A DNA stretch of 64,000 nt from Myxococcales bacterium (GTDB taxonomy: Bacteria > Myxococcota > Myxococcia > Myxococcales > Myxococcaceae), in the NCBI GenBank assembly GCA_020846875.1, contig JADLDB010000062.1, forward strand, positions 113,508 to 177,507, read 5' to 3'. The notes beneath the pieces were generated by a model that did not search any database, was not told where the DNA came from, and was given only the letters and a program-made list of their open reading frames with translations. Shown here in pieces: positions 33,887 through 43,700 of the stretch. Every line of letters begins with the position of its first letter. The first letter of the stretch is position 1. The position numbers and the translations under genes were made by a program.

Positions 33887-35533
33887 TCAGAGCCCGGTCA
33901 CGAAGTCGTCGGGGGTGAAGGTGACGATGCCGCGCGGCTTGCGGGTGGCGGGCGGGGTGAACCTGATCTGAGGGACGAACAGGGAACCGATGCCCGTGCC
34001 GCGGGGATCGTTGTCGCGGCCCACCTGGAAGTAGATGTAGATGTCGTTGGTGCCCTGGGGAATGACCAGCCCCGTCCCATCGGGCGACGGCCGCTTCTGG
34101 GTGCCCACCACGGTGACGTTGTAGATGTCGAGCTCGTAGCAGGCGCGGCCGTCGGCGGTGGGCGCTACCTCCTTCACCGCATAGCCGTAGCCCCGCTCCT
34201 GCTGGAAGGCGATGTCGGCAGAGATCGGATCGGTGTGCTTGGTGATCTCCCCGACGTTGGGCAGGCCGTCGCGATCGTCGTCGGCGAGATCCTCGGCGAT
34301 GAGCGGGTTGGAGCCGCCGAGGAACTCCGCCAGGTCGGGCAGGCCGTCGCCGTCGGTGTCGGTGATGCAGCTGTCGGTGCCCAGCACCCGCTCTTCGCAG
34401 TCGTTGAGCCGATCGCCGTCCTCGTCGTTGGCGTAGTTGCACCCCTTGATCACGTCGATGTTCTCCCCGGTGGGCGCGCCTGCTGCGTCCAGGATGACCA
34501 TCGGCTTGAGGCCCATCTTCACCTCCACGCCGTCGCTGATGCCGTCGAAGTCGGTGTCCGTCAGCGTCGCGTCGGTGCCGATCTCTCCTTCCTGCAGGTC
34601 CGAGACGCCGTCGCCATCGCTGTCCACCAGCACCTCGCTGTTGCGGGACAACGCGTTGCGGTTCATCGCCACCAGGCGCTTGAGCTTGAGCGCGCGCTGC
34701 AGCGAGGCGTAGTTGAGCGAGGTGAGCACGTCCTCGACGTTGTCGGACGTGGCCTGCTTGAGCTCGGTGCCGCCGGCGCGGGCGATCGCCGCCGCCTGGT
34801 AGCGCGCGGTGACGTCGGGCATCGGCGCGTCGGTGACGAACACCGGCTGGATCGTGACCTCTCCTGCTCCGTACTTCTTGCCAATCGCCTTGAGCTCCTC
34901 GGTGACCCGCGCCAGCTCGCAGGAGCTGCACTGGGCCTCGTCGGGCAGCAGCCGGTTGCACTGATCGTCGATGCCGGCGTTGAAGACCGGGTTGGCGCAG
35001 CTCGTGTCGGCGCTGGCCAGGATCAGCACGATGAAGTAGCGGGTGCGGGCCACCTGCCCCCGGCAGCCCGTCTGCATGTCCCCGCTGATGATGCTCTGGG
35101 CCAGCTTGAGCGGCGCGCGGTGTGAGACGGGGCCGGTCTGCTGGAAGGCGTTGTACTGGGCGATCGACTGCGCCACCCGCTCGTCGCGCGCGAAGCTGCC
35201 CAGGAAGCCCTGCGCGATCGCGTGGTAGCCGATGACCGAGAAGGTGATGTTCTGATCCGAGAACTGGGTGGTGACGGCGGTGAGCGCCTCGACCGTCTTG
35301 CCGACGATCGCCCGATCCACGCCCGCGCCGCCTTCCACCGCGAACAGCACCTTCACCGGGAAGGCCTCGCCGCTGGCCAGGGGAACGCACACCGTGCCCT
35401 TGAACTCGGAGCGATCCGGGCCGCTCGGCCCTCCTTCTCCCGCGGCGTACAGCCCCGCGTCCGTGCAGCCGGTCACGACGAGCGCTGCCAACGACAGCAG
35501 CGCCGATGATCCACGCCAGAGTGATGAGCGCAT
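33887..35533 (-). CDS. VWA-like/thrombospondin type-3 lipoprotein with degenerate metal site, third paralog
   Basis: 548 aa from the ATG at 35533; an ATG four codons upstream is equally possible. Lipobox VTGC (Cys23). Where its two paralogs have the DxSxS metal motif, this one reads KVLFAVEGGAGVDR: Asp is Glu and both Ser are Gly, so metal-dependent adhesion is unlikely. The rest of the domain (about 55-290) is kept, with Cys pairs CSSCELA and the segment FVTDAPMPD. Thrombospondin-3-like repeats (DSDGDGVSDLQEG, DTDFDGISDGVEV, DTDGDGLPDLAEF, DDDRDGLPN) and the shared C-terminal beta domain follow. It is the first gene of the minus-strand cluster, divergent from the Glt-like operon. Confidence 0.82.
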   Translation of the reverse strand: MRSSLWRGSSALLSLAALVVTGCTDAGLYAAGEGGPSGPDRSEFKGTVCVPLASGEAFPVKVLFAVEGGAGVDRAIVGKTVEALTAVTTQFSDQNITFSVIGYHAIAQGFLGSFARDERVAQSIAQYNAFQQTGPVSHRAPLKLAQSIISGDMQTGCRGQVARTRYFIVLILASADTSCANPVFNAGIDDQCNRLLPDEAQCSSCELARVTEELKAIGKKYGAGEVTIQPVFVTDAPMPDVTARYQAAAIARAGGTELKQATSDNVEDVLTSLNYASLQRALKLKRLVAMNRNALSRNSEVLVDSDGDGVSDLQEGEIGTDATLTDTDFDGISDGVEVKMGLKPMVILDAAGAPTGENIDVIKGCNYANDEDGDRLNDCEERVLGTDSCITDTDGDGLPDLAEFLGGSNPLIAEDLADDDRDGLPNVGEITKHTDPISADIAFQQERGYGYAVKEVAPTADGRACYELDIYNVTVVGTQKRPSPDGTGLVIPQGTNDIYIYFQVGRDNDPRGTGIGSLFVPQIRFTPPATRKPRGIVTFTPDDFVTGL

Positions 35534-35650
35534 GTGGCGGCGCACCTTACTACGAGCCCGGCCCGCGATGGCTCACCGGAACCAGCGAGTGAACCGCGGT
35601 GTCGGCCCCGGAACACATGGATCGACTCGCCTTCCGCCCAACCCTCTGTG

Positions 35651-35677
35651 GGTTGTTGCACACGGTGTGCGACAACC
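35651..35677. promoter_or_regulatory. Inverted repeat in the divergent region of VWA cluster and Glt-like operon
   Basis: GGTTGTTGCACA (35651-35662) pairs with TGTGCGACAACC (35666-35677) at 11 of 12 positions over a CGG spacer. It lies 118 bp upstream of the VWA-3 start and about 25 bp upstream of a possible -35 element of the plus-strand operon. A shared operator is the natural reading; no cognate regulator is recognisable nearby. Confidence 0.6.
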
Positions 35678-35701
35678 ACCACCCGAGCTCGCGGGTAAAC
35701 C

Positions 35702-35731
35702 TTGACGATGCGCCTCGCGGTTCGCTTTCAT
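35702..35731 (+). promoter_or_regulatory. Possible sigma70-like promoter of the Glt-like operon
   Basis: TTGACG (35702-35707) and TTTCAT (35726-35731) are separated by 18 bp, 12 bp ahead of the chosen ATG at 35744. Such a short leader leaves little room for a ribosome site, so either the mRNA is nearly leaderless or the true start differs. Low confidence. Confidence 0.3.
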
Positions 35732-35743
35732 GACGAGACTCCT

Positions 35744-36082
35744 ATGCGTTCATTTCGGTACGCGCTCTGCGCGCTTGCGTTGATCCTGGCTTTCGCCGCG
35801 GAGGCGAAGCCCAAGAAGGGGAAGAGGCCCGCGCCTGCGCCGGCTCCCGCCGCTGCTCCGGCTCCCGCACCAGAGGCCGCGTCTGCCGCGGCAGACTCCG
35901 GTGGCGCGCCGGGGGTCCGCGGGCCCACCCGCATCGACTTCGACGACCGGCTGATCCAGGGCCAGACGAACAAGTCGGGCGCGGTGTACTTGTACGACCG
36001 CAAGGAACTGAAGATCCGCTCGATGATCAAGAAGCGCGAGAACTTCCGCGACGAGATCGTCGGCTCGCTGTACGACAGCTGA
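35744..36082 (+). CDS. Small exported protein heading the Glt-like operon
   Basis: 112 aa from the ATG at 35744, chosen because a signal peptide starts there (RYALCALALILAFAAEA). A Lys/Pro/Ala-rich linker (about 22-55) follows, then a compact C-terminal block (RIDFDDRLIQGQTNKSGAVYLYDRKELKIRSMIKKRENFRDEIV). A TTG at 35702 would add 14 residues. Position directly ahead of the FHA/TonB-like gene suggests it is a periplasmic component of the same envelope complex; small exported proteins of this kind (such as GltF) occur beside GltG in Myxococcus. The assignment to GltF is tentative. Confidence 0.65.
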   Translation: MRSFRYALCALALILAFAAEAKPKKGKRPAPAPAPAAAPAPAPEAASAAADSGGAPGVRGPTRIDFDDRLIQGQTNKSGAVYLYDRKELKIRSMIKKRENFRDEIVGSLYDS

Positions 36083-36124
36083 TCCACCTCTGATTCCCTT
36101 CCTGTTGTGGCGAGGAGCCATCTC

Positions 36125-38356
36125 GTGAGCGGACAACCCTCAGTCCTCCAGGTCGTGATCCTGCGGGACGGCCTGTTGGTTGGGACCCAGGTGTTCATGC
36201 CGGGTCAATACACGCTCGGCTCGGGTGGGCACTGTGACGTGCACCTCGACGACGCGACGGTGAGCGAGGCGCACGCCTACCTCTACTTCCAGAACGGCCG
36301 TGCGGCGATCCAGGACGCGGGCAGCGGCGCGGTCTTCGTCAACGGGCACCGCGTCAACGCCTGTGAGGTCCGCCCGGTCGACGAGATCGCCTGCGGCCCC
36401 TTCACCCTCAAAGTGCGGGTGATGGCCCAGAAGGCGCCCAGCCGCCCCGCGCCGCCTCCGGACGTGGCGGCGATCCTCGGCGGTGCGCCCGAGGCACCGC
36501 ACCCCGCGGTCCCAGCCGTGCGTCCCGTCGCTCCTGCGCCAGCGGTCGCCCGATCCACGCCGGCCAAGTCCGGCCAGGCGCCCGCGACCGTCGTCTCCAG
36601 CCGTCGCACGGGCGGCGCCGCGCCTGCGCCGAACGAGGCGCCGCAAGCTCGAGGTGGTCCACACCTCCGGCCCGTCACCCCTGTTCCGGTGGAGGACGCC
36701 GAGCAGAAGACCGAGAGCATGGCGCTGGGCAGCGAACTGTTCGGACCCACCGTGCCGGGCGGCGGGGCCGCGAGGCGACCCGATCCGCTCGAGACGGTGC
36801 CGCTGTCCTCGCACTCGCCCCCGCCTGCGCCCGCGCGCGCCGTCGCGCCAGCGCCCAGAGCCCACCCACCGGCCGCAGCGGCGTCTCACGCTGCCGCCAC
36901 CGCCGCTTCGCCCGCGCACCAACCGCACGTGAAGGCCATTCCCGCGCCGGCACCTGTCCCCGCCGCGAAGGCCCACGGACGAGCCAGGCCGCAGGCGAGG
37001 CACGCTTCGGGCGAGCGGCCGCTGCCTTCCATTCCGTCCGCCAACGAGGGGCGGGGCAGCCCGAACCTCTTTGTCGAGCTCTACTGGGGCGAGACCCGCA
37101 AGATCGCCCGTGGCTTCAAGAAGATCGACCCGAAGAAGAAGCTGGTGGCGCGGGAAGACGACTCCGCGCCGCTGCCGATCTGGGGCTTCCACCTCGAAGG
37201 CAAAGACTTCGTCTTCGCCGAGCAGAAGGGCGACCTCTTCCGCGTCTTCATCCCGCCCAGCGCGGCGGTGGAGCGGCGCGCGCAGGACGGCAACTTCTAC
37301 CCGGTGCAGACGGAGACGCTGGAGGTCGGTCCGGATCAGCGCCGCTGCGTCACCATGGGATCGGGCCACGCGCTGCGGCTCAGCGGGGACGACGACATCA
37401 CGCTGGTCGCCTACGTGCAGCCGGCGATCCCCAAGCCCTTCGTCAACCCCTTGAGGGGGCTGCCCTGGCTGGCGCTGGTGTTCCTGGCGCTCTTCTCGAG
37501 CGCTTTCCTCACCTTCGTCTTCTATTTTGCGGAGATGCCGGTGGGGGCGGACTTCCAGAACAAGAACGTCAACCCCGTGGCGGTGAAGCTGATCGCCCCG
37601 CCCAAGCCGGAAGAGAAGAAGAAGCTGGAGAAGATGGAGAAGAAGATCGAGAAGGCCAAGAAGAAGCCCGAGAAGGAGCTTCCGAAGGTCGTCGAGAAGA
37701 AGGAAGTGCCGGCGGAGACGAAGAAGGCGCTCAAGTCGATCGAGAAGCTGCAGGCCGCCGGCCCGGCGATGAAGGACCTGCTGGCCGCGGTGGACAAGCT
37801 GGGATCCGGCCCCGGGGCGAAGAACGCCAAGAATGACTTCAAGCTGTCGGGGATGATCGGCAAGGCGCCCATCGCCAGCGCGGGCCTGGGCACCTTCGGC
37901 CTCGGGGGCGGCGGCGGCGGCGGCATGGGGATCAAGGGTGCGGAGCTGTTGCGCGGCAAGGGCGGCGGCGGGATCGGCGCCCTGGGCGCCGGGCGGATCG
38001 GCAAGGGCAACGTGGCCGGCACCGTGACGCACGCCGTGTCCCGCAACGTCGGCGCGCAGGGCACCATCGACAAGGAAGCGGTGGCCAAGGTGATCAACAG
38101 CCACCTGCACGAGGTGTCGAGCTGCTACGAGCGCGCGCTGCTCAAGACGCCCGGCCTCGCCGGCAAGATCGTGCTGGAGTGGCAGATCACCACGTCCGGT
38201 TCGGTGGGCTTCGCGAAGACGAAGTCGTCCAGCATGCAGAGCCCGGCGGTGGAGAGCTGCATTCTGCAGTCACTCAAGACGTGGCGCTTCCCGCCCGCCA
38301 AGGGCGCGGGCGTGATCATCACCTACCCGTTCATGTTCAACTCCGTCGGGTACTGA
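36125..38356 (+). CDS. FHA-domain, single-TM, AgmX/PglI C-terminal (TonB-like) protein, GltG-like
   Basis: 743 aa from the GTG at 36125, which has GAGGAG seven bases upstream; an upstream in-frame GTG at 36107 lacks this. Residues about 7-95 are an FHA phosphothreonine-binding domain (YTLGSGGHCDVHLDD, VSEAHAYL, VFVNGHRV). A long Pro/Ala linker leads to a second cytoplasmic domain (about 300-425). One membrane helix lies at about 440-465 (LPWLALVFLALFSSAFLTFVF). The periplasmic part has Lys/Glu-rich and Gly-rich stretches and ends in the myxobacterial AgmX/PglI C-terminal domain (VINSHLHEVSSCYERALLKTP, SCILQSLKTWRFPPA). It likely couples a cytoplasmic phospho-signal to the outer membrane like a TonB. 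Confidence 0.82.
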   Translation: MSGQPSVLQVVILRDGLLVGTQVFMPGQYTLGSGGHCDVHLDDATVSEAHAYLYFQNGRAAIQDAGSGAVFVNGHRVNACEVRPVDEIACGPFTLKVRVMAQKAPSRPAPPPDVAAILGGAPEAPHPAVPAVRPVAPAPAVARSTPAKSGQAPATVVSSRRTGGAAPAPNEAPQARGGPHLRPVTPVPVEDAEQKTESMALGSELFGPTVPGGGAARRPDPLETVPLSSHSPPPAPARAVAPAPRAHPPAAAASHAAATAASPAHQPHVKAIPAPAPVPAAKAHGRARPQARHASGERPLPSIPSANEGRGSPNLFVELYWGETRKIARGFKKIDPKKKLVAREDDSAPLPIWGFHLEGKDFVFAEQKGDLFRVFIPPSAAVERRAQDGNFYPVQTETLEVGPDQRRCVTMGSGHALRLSGDDDITLVAYVQPAIPKPFVNPLRGLPWLALVFLALFSSAFLTFVFYFAEMPVGADFQNKNVNPVAVKLIAPPKPEEKKKLEKMEKKIEKAKKKPEKELPKVVEKKEVPAETKKALKSIEKLQAAGPAMKDLLAAVDKLGSGPGAKNAKNDFKLSGMIGKAPIASAGLGTFGLGGGGGGGMGIKGAELLRGKGGGGIGALGAGRIGKGNVAGTVTHAVSRNVGAQGTIDKEAVAKVINSHLHEVSSCYERALLKTPGLAGKIVLEWQITTSGSVGFAKTKSSSMQSPAVESCILQSLKTWRFPPAKGAGVIITYPFMFNSVGY

Positions 38357-38533
38357 CAACGAATCCTTCGCGCAGAGCTCGAAGGCGCGCGCAAGACGCA
38401 TCGCGCGGTCTTCGTCAAGCGTGGCGACGTCGCAACCTGTAGCGCCGATGAATCGCCTTGAATTCGAGCGCGCGGGGTACTTGCATCTGCCGGTCCTCGT
38501 TCCACGACTCGCGCGGCGCGCGGGAGGGTTGAC

Positions 38534-39160
38534 GTGCACAAGACACTGGTGGTGTTGAGTCTGCTGGCTCCCACGGCAGCGCTGGCGCAGCTTCAGGAGC
38601 TGGAGAACCCCGGGACGGTGAGCGCGATTCAGGAGCGCGCGTACCGGATGCAGCACGAGCTGAACCTGGCGGTCGGCTTGCTCCCGCAGGACGCCTTCTA
38701 CAAGGGCCTGACGGTGAAGGGCTCGTACGGGTTCCACTTCACCGACTACTTCGCCGCGCAGGGCTACTTCACGTACTCCTACAACCTGCCCACCAGCCTG
38801 CGGCAACAGTTGGAGCGCGACTTCGGCGTGCTGCCCACCGCCTTCGACGAGGTGCAGTTCTTCTTCGGCGGAGACCTGATGTGGAAGCCGCTCTACGGGA
38901 AGCTCTCGGTGATGAACCGCACCGTCATCCACGGCGAGGTGTGGCTGCTCCTGGGCGGGGCGGGCTTCAAGTTCACCAACACCTTCCGCCCGGGCATCAA
39001 CATCGGCGGCGGCGGGCGCTGGTTCATCTCGCAGTACGTCAGCCTGCGGCTCGACGTGACGGACTACATCGTGCTCCCGGTGGGCGGTGGCAGCACCAGC
39101 TTCACCAACGTCCTTTCGATGACGCTGGCCCTGGCGCTCAACTTCGGCGGGGCCGAGTGA
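38534..39160 (+). CDS. Outer-membrane beta-barrel protein
   Basis: 208 aa, GTG start with GGAGGG six bases upstream. Signal peptide about 1-18 (ALA). The mature part has alternating hydrophobic strands (ELNLAVGLLPQ, KGLTVKGSYGFHFTDYFAAQGYFTYSY, HGEVWLLLGGAGFKF, VSLRLDVTDYIVLPV, MTLALALNFGG), the pattern of a small barrel of the myxobacterial 'outer membrane beta-barrel domain' family. In Glt/Nfs systems barrels such as GltA/B/H sit in the outer membrane and are contacted by periplasmic TPR proteins. The 177-bp gap before it holds no clear terminator or promoter, so it probably belongs to the same operon. Confidence 0.78.
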   Translation: MHKTLVVLSLLAPTAALAQLQELENPGTVSAIQERAYRMQHELNLAVGLLPQDAFYKGLTVKGSYGFHFTDYFAAQGYFTYSYNLPTSLRQQLERDFGVLPTAFDEVQFFFGGDLMWKPLYGKLSVMNRTVIHGEVWLLLGGAGFKFTNTFRPGINIGGGGRWFISQYVSLRLDVTDYIVLPVGGGSTSFTNVLSMTLALALNFGGAE

Positions 39161-39177
39161 GGCGGAGGCGGCGACTC

Positions 39178-40749
39178 ATGCGAACCCTGCTCTTGTCCGC
39201 CTTGCTGAGCGCCGCGGCGTTCGCCCAGGGCCCTGCGGATCCGGTCACCGGTGAGCCGGGCGCCCCGAAGGCGGTAGGCGTGGCCGACGGCGGCCTCCTC
39301 GACGCGGTGGCCCCGGCGCCCTTGTCCGCGGGCGGAGCCGGCGCCTCGGGCCCCTCGCCGACACCCCAGCCCAAGAAGATCGACCCCAAGCTCTTCGACG
39401 AGGCGCTCAACGACTACTTCGGCAACCGGCCCAAGGACGCGGCCGCCAAGCTGTTCGAGTACACCGAGAACGTCCCGTCGACGGACGAGAACTACGCCTG
39501 GGCCCAGTTCTTCCTCGCCCGCTCCCTCATCGAGCTCAAGCTGAACCACGCGGGCGCGGTGTACCTGGCCCGCATCGCCCGCGAGCGAACCAACCCGGCG
39601 GTGCTGCCCAAGGCGCTGGAGGAGCTGCAGAAGCTGACCGATCTGCCCCACGACGAGGTGATGATCGACGAGCAGGTCTTCGGCGCGCTGGACCTGGGCT
39701 TCCTGCCCGAAGAGGTGGCCGGCTACGCCCACTACCAGCAGGGCCTGGTGGACCTGCGGGTGGGCAACGAGCGGTGGGCCACGACCCACTTCTCCAAGCT
39801 GCCCGAAGGCTCGTCCGAGGCTTCCCGCGCGCGCTACGCGATGCTGGTGACGCGGCTCAAGACGGCCAAGAAGGACATCCCCGAGAAGATGATCGAGGAG
39901 TTCGGTGAGCTGGCGAAGGACGACAAGCTGACGGCGGACGCGCGCAACGACTCGATGCTGGCGGTGGCGCGCCTCAGGTACGAGCTCAAGGACTTCAACG
40001 GGGCGCTGGAGGCCTACGGCCAGGTGCAGTTGCCGCCGCTCGATCCCGGCCGCGCCTCGCTGTACCTGGAGGAGGCCTGGACGCGCTACCAGCTGGGCCA
40101 GGTGCACGCGGCGATGGGCATCCTCACCACGCTGGACGCGCCGTCCTTCCGCGAGGAGTTCCTGCCCGACAAGTACCTGTTGAAGGCGCTCATCTACCGC
40201 GACCTGTGCCACTACCTGCCCGCCAAGCGGGCGGCCAAGGAGCTGACGCGGAAGTACGCCGACTCGCTGGACGCGATCCGCGAGCGGTACGATCTGACCG
40301 AGGACACGCGGCTGCTGCGGGCGGCGTCGGCCCGGGGCAGCACCAAGCGGGCGCGGCGCTTCCTCGAGTCGCTGGACCTGGAAGGCGAGCAACTGGGCCG
40401 CTACGCCGGCAGCTTCGGCGATCGCATGTTCGGCTACATGTCGGGCCTCTACGACCTGGCCCGAGCCGAGGCCTTGCGCGTCTACAACGCGCGACTGCGT
40501 GAGTCGGTGCGGGTGGAGGCGGACAAGCTCTTGCGCGCCGCCGAGCAGGTGCGCCTGATGGAGTACGAGGTGGGGCTCAAGCTTTACGAGCGCGTGAAGA
40601 AGGGCGCGAAGCTGGTGAAGCTGATCGAGGAGGAGCCCCTGGGCCCGCACCAGGTGGCGTTCCGCTTCGTCGACGAGTACTGGAACGACGAGCTGCGCTC
40701 CTACCGCTTCTCGCTCAAGTCCCGCTGCATCGAGGAGACGGCCCGATGA
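39178..40749 (+). CDS. Periplasmic TPR protein, GltC/GltE-like
   Basis: 523 aa. Signal peptide about 1-15 (AFAQ; cleaved, no lipobox). A low-complexity linker (about 18-65) precedes helical repeats (about 70-420) with TPR-type spacing: AWAQFFLARSLIELKLNHAGAVYL, YAHYQQGLVDLRVGNERWATTHF and SLYLEEAWTRYQLGQVHAAMGIL. A coiled region at about 440-500 (RESVRVEADKLLRAAEQVRLMEYEV) ends the protein. It resembles the TPR proteins of myxobacterial gliding complexes (GltC or AglT/GltE), but the exact ortholog cannot be told by eye. Its stop overlaps the start of the next TPR gene (ATGA), so the two are coupled and likely form one periplasmic assembly. Confidence 0.72.
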   Translation: MRTLLLSALLSAAAFAQGPADPVTGEPGAPKAVGVADGGLLDAVAPAPLSAGGAGASGPSPTPQPKKIDPKLFDEALNDYFGNRPKDAAAKLFEYTENVPSTDENYAWAQFFLARSLIELKLNHAGAVYLARIARERTNPAVLPKALEELQKLTDLPHDEVMIDEQVFGALDLGFLPEEVAGYAHYQQGLVDLRVGNERWATTHFSKLPEGSSEASRARYAMLVTRLKTAKKDIPEKMIEEFGELAKDDKLTADARNDSMLAVARLRYELKDFNGALEAYGQVQLPPLDPGRASLYLEEAWTRYQLGQVHAAMGILTTLDAPSFREEFLPDKYLLKALIYRDLCHYLPAKRAAKELTRKYADSLDAIRERYDLTEDTRLLRAASARGSTKRARRFLESLDLEGEQLGRYAGSFGDRMFGYMSGLYDLARAEALRVYNARLRESVRVEADKLLRAAEQVRLMEYEVGLKLYERVKKGAKLVKLIEEEPLGPHQVAFRFVDEYWNDELRSYRFSLKSRCIEETAR

Positions 40750-43700
40750 TGGCGCTCACCCCGGTGGTGCTGGCGGTGGCGCTGGCCCAGGCCCCCAACT
40801 CGCGGCTGGAGAACCCGCTCGTCACCCGCGCGCGCGAGAAGCAGGATCTGATCGAGAAGCTGCGCCGCGACATCTTCAAGGTGGACCGCAGCCTCGGCGA
40901 GACGGACAAGCTGATCGCCAAGAGCCGCAACGCGCCGTACCTGCCGGATCTGCAGTTCCGCCAGGCCGAGCTGTACGTGGAGAAGAGCCGCTACGTCTAC
41001 TACCTGCAGGCCGAGACGCGGCCCGAAGGGCAGAAGGGCGCCATGGTGTCGCCCGAGACCAAGCTGCTCAAGCAGAAGGCGATCCAGATCTACAGCCGCA
41101 TCCTGCGCGAGTTCCCCGACTTCCGCGACGCGGACAAGGTGACCTTCTACCTGGCGCACGAGCAGCGCGAGCTGGGCGAGTTCGACAACATGCTCAAGAC
41201 GTTGGGCGACCTGATCAAGAAGTACCCCAGCTCGCCCCTGCGCCTCGACTCCGAGCAGATCCTCGGCGACTACTGGTTCGACAAGGCGGACCTCAAGCAG
41301 GCGGAAGATCACTACCGGGCGATCCTCGACGCGCAGCCCTCGCCGGTGCACGACCTGGCCCGCTACAAGATGGGGTGGATCCGCATCAACCAGGCGAACC
41401 ACGCCGAGGCGGTCACCTTCTTCGAGGCCGCGGCGGCCAGCGCGCCCCTGCCCGGGGTGGACGTGTCCAAGGCGCTGTCGATCAAGCGCGAGGCGCTGCT
41501 CGACCTGGTCTACAGCTACACCGAGTCGCGGCCGGCCAAGGGCGCCATTCAGTACTTCGAGAAGCTGTCCGACTCGCGGGCCACCTTCTCGCTGGCGCTG
41601 GACAAGCTGGGCAACCGCTACTTCATCAAGCAGCAGTACGAGTTCGCGATCCCCGCGCTGCGCAAGCTGCTGGAGATCCAACCGGACCCGGAGCTCGAGG
41701 TGGAGCGGGTAGAGAAGCTGTACGACTCGCTCAAGGCGGCCAAGGGCAAGGTGCAGCCCAAGCCGGAGGACATCACCTTCCTGGCGCGGGCCGCGGTGCA
41801 GGTGAAGATCGACCCGACCAAGGACGAGGTGAGCCGCAAGAAGGTGCTGGTGGAGCTGGAAGAGATGTCTCGCGACCTGTCCACCAGTATCCACGTGCAG
41901 GCGCAGAGGAAGAACGACCGCGCGCTGTACCTGGACGCGGCCGACGCCTACGAGCGCTACCTGTCGCTGTTCCGCCCCCGGCAGTACGCCACGGTGATGA
42001 TGCAGAACCGCGCCGACGCGCTGTTCGCCGCCAAGCGCTTCCCCGAGGCCGCGCGGCAGTTCGAGGAGCTGGCCCAGTACCTCGACTCGGCGCGCGCCGG
42101 CGACGCGAAGGGCGCGAAGAAGGACCAGCCCAAGCCGGGGGACACGCTGGACGTGTCCAAGGCCGGCGAAGCAGCGGGGGGCAAGGAGGGGGCCAAGGAG
42201 GCCCCTGCCGAGAAGCCGAAGGATCCCAAGCTGGCCGCCGCGGCGAGCGTGGCCTCGACCGCCGGCACCAAGACGATCGGCGGAGAGATGAAGAGCCACG
42301 ACGAGGCGCTCTACGGCGCGCTGTTGTCGCACTACTCGTCCCTCAAGCCCGGCGAGGTGGAGCGGATGACGGCCTTCGAGGTGGCCGACGCGCGGCAGGC
42401 CCTGAAGCTGCTCGGCGCGCAGTTCATCGCCCGCTACCCGAAGAACGAGCACGCGCTGGAGGTGAAGTTCAACATCGCGCGCGCCTACTACGAGGACGGC
42501 GAATACAAGAAGTCGGCGGAGCTGTTCAAGGAGTTCGCCTTGAACCACTTCGATCACAAGGACGCGCAGGTGGCCGGACAGCTGGCCTTCGACTCGCTGC
42601 GCCAGCTCAACGACTTCAAGGGCATCGAGGAGTACGGCAAGGCCTTCATGGCGTCGAACCTGCCCGCGCCCTTCAAGGCCGACGTGCAGAAGATCCTCAC
42701 CCAGACCAAGAGCGAGGCGCTGGGCGAGCTGGCGCTCAAGTCGTCCGAGGAGACGGGCGACGTGATCACCGGCCTGTTGAAGGTAGCCGACGAGAACAAG
42801 GGGCAGGAGATCGGCGAGAAGGCCCTGTACGGCGCCTTCACCGCGGCGCGCGAGAAGCGGGACATGCGCAAGGAGAAGGAGATCGGCGAGCGCTTCATCG
42901 GCGAGTACCCCAAGTCCCAGTTCCTCTCGGACGTGATGCTGACCCTGGGCCGGCACGCCGCCGAGTCCGGCCGCTTCGACGACGCCGCCGCCTACTTCGA
43001 GCAGATGGGCAAGCACTTCGCGGGCGACGCCACCGGCCTCGACAGCTTGATGGCGTCGGCGCGCCTGCGCATCGCGATGGGGGACTTCCCCGGGGCGGTG
43101 AAGGTGCTGGAGACGACCATCGAGCAGGCCGGCGCGCGCAAGGCCGAGGTGCTGGTCCAGCTGGCGCAGGTGTACATGAAGATGAAGGCGCCGCAGAAGG
43201 CGCGGACCACCGCCGAGCAGGCGATGAAGCTGGACAAGACCAACCCCACCGCGGCGGGGATCATCTGTGAGGTGGCGGCCCAGTCACCCGGCGAGAAGCT
43301 CGAGCCCTTGATCGCCATGATGACGACGGTCACCAACAGCCCGAACGGGGTGGGCGACGACGCTGCCAAGGGGCTCTGGTACATTGGGGACATGCTGTAC
43401 CGGCAGTACAAGGCCATCCCTTCCGATAAGGTTGAGGACAAGGTGGCCGCGCTCCAGCAGATGCAGGGCGTCTTCCAGCAGGCCGCGTCGATGGGCTCGG
43501 CGGAGTGGGCGGTGGCGTCGCTGTGGCGGATTGGCAACGGGCTGGCGCACATCGCGGACGCGGTGGAGGCCACGCCGGTGCCCCCCGGGCTGAAGCCCGC
43601 CGAGGTGGAGGAGTTCCGCAACGCGGTGAAGCAGCAGGTGGAGCCGCTCAAGCAGCAGGCGAACGGCGCGTACGAGACGTGCGTGGCCCGGGCCGAGCAG

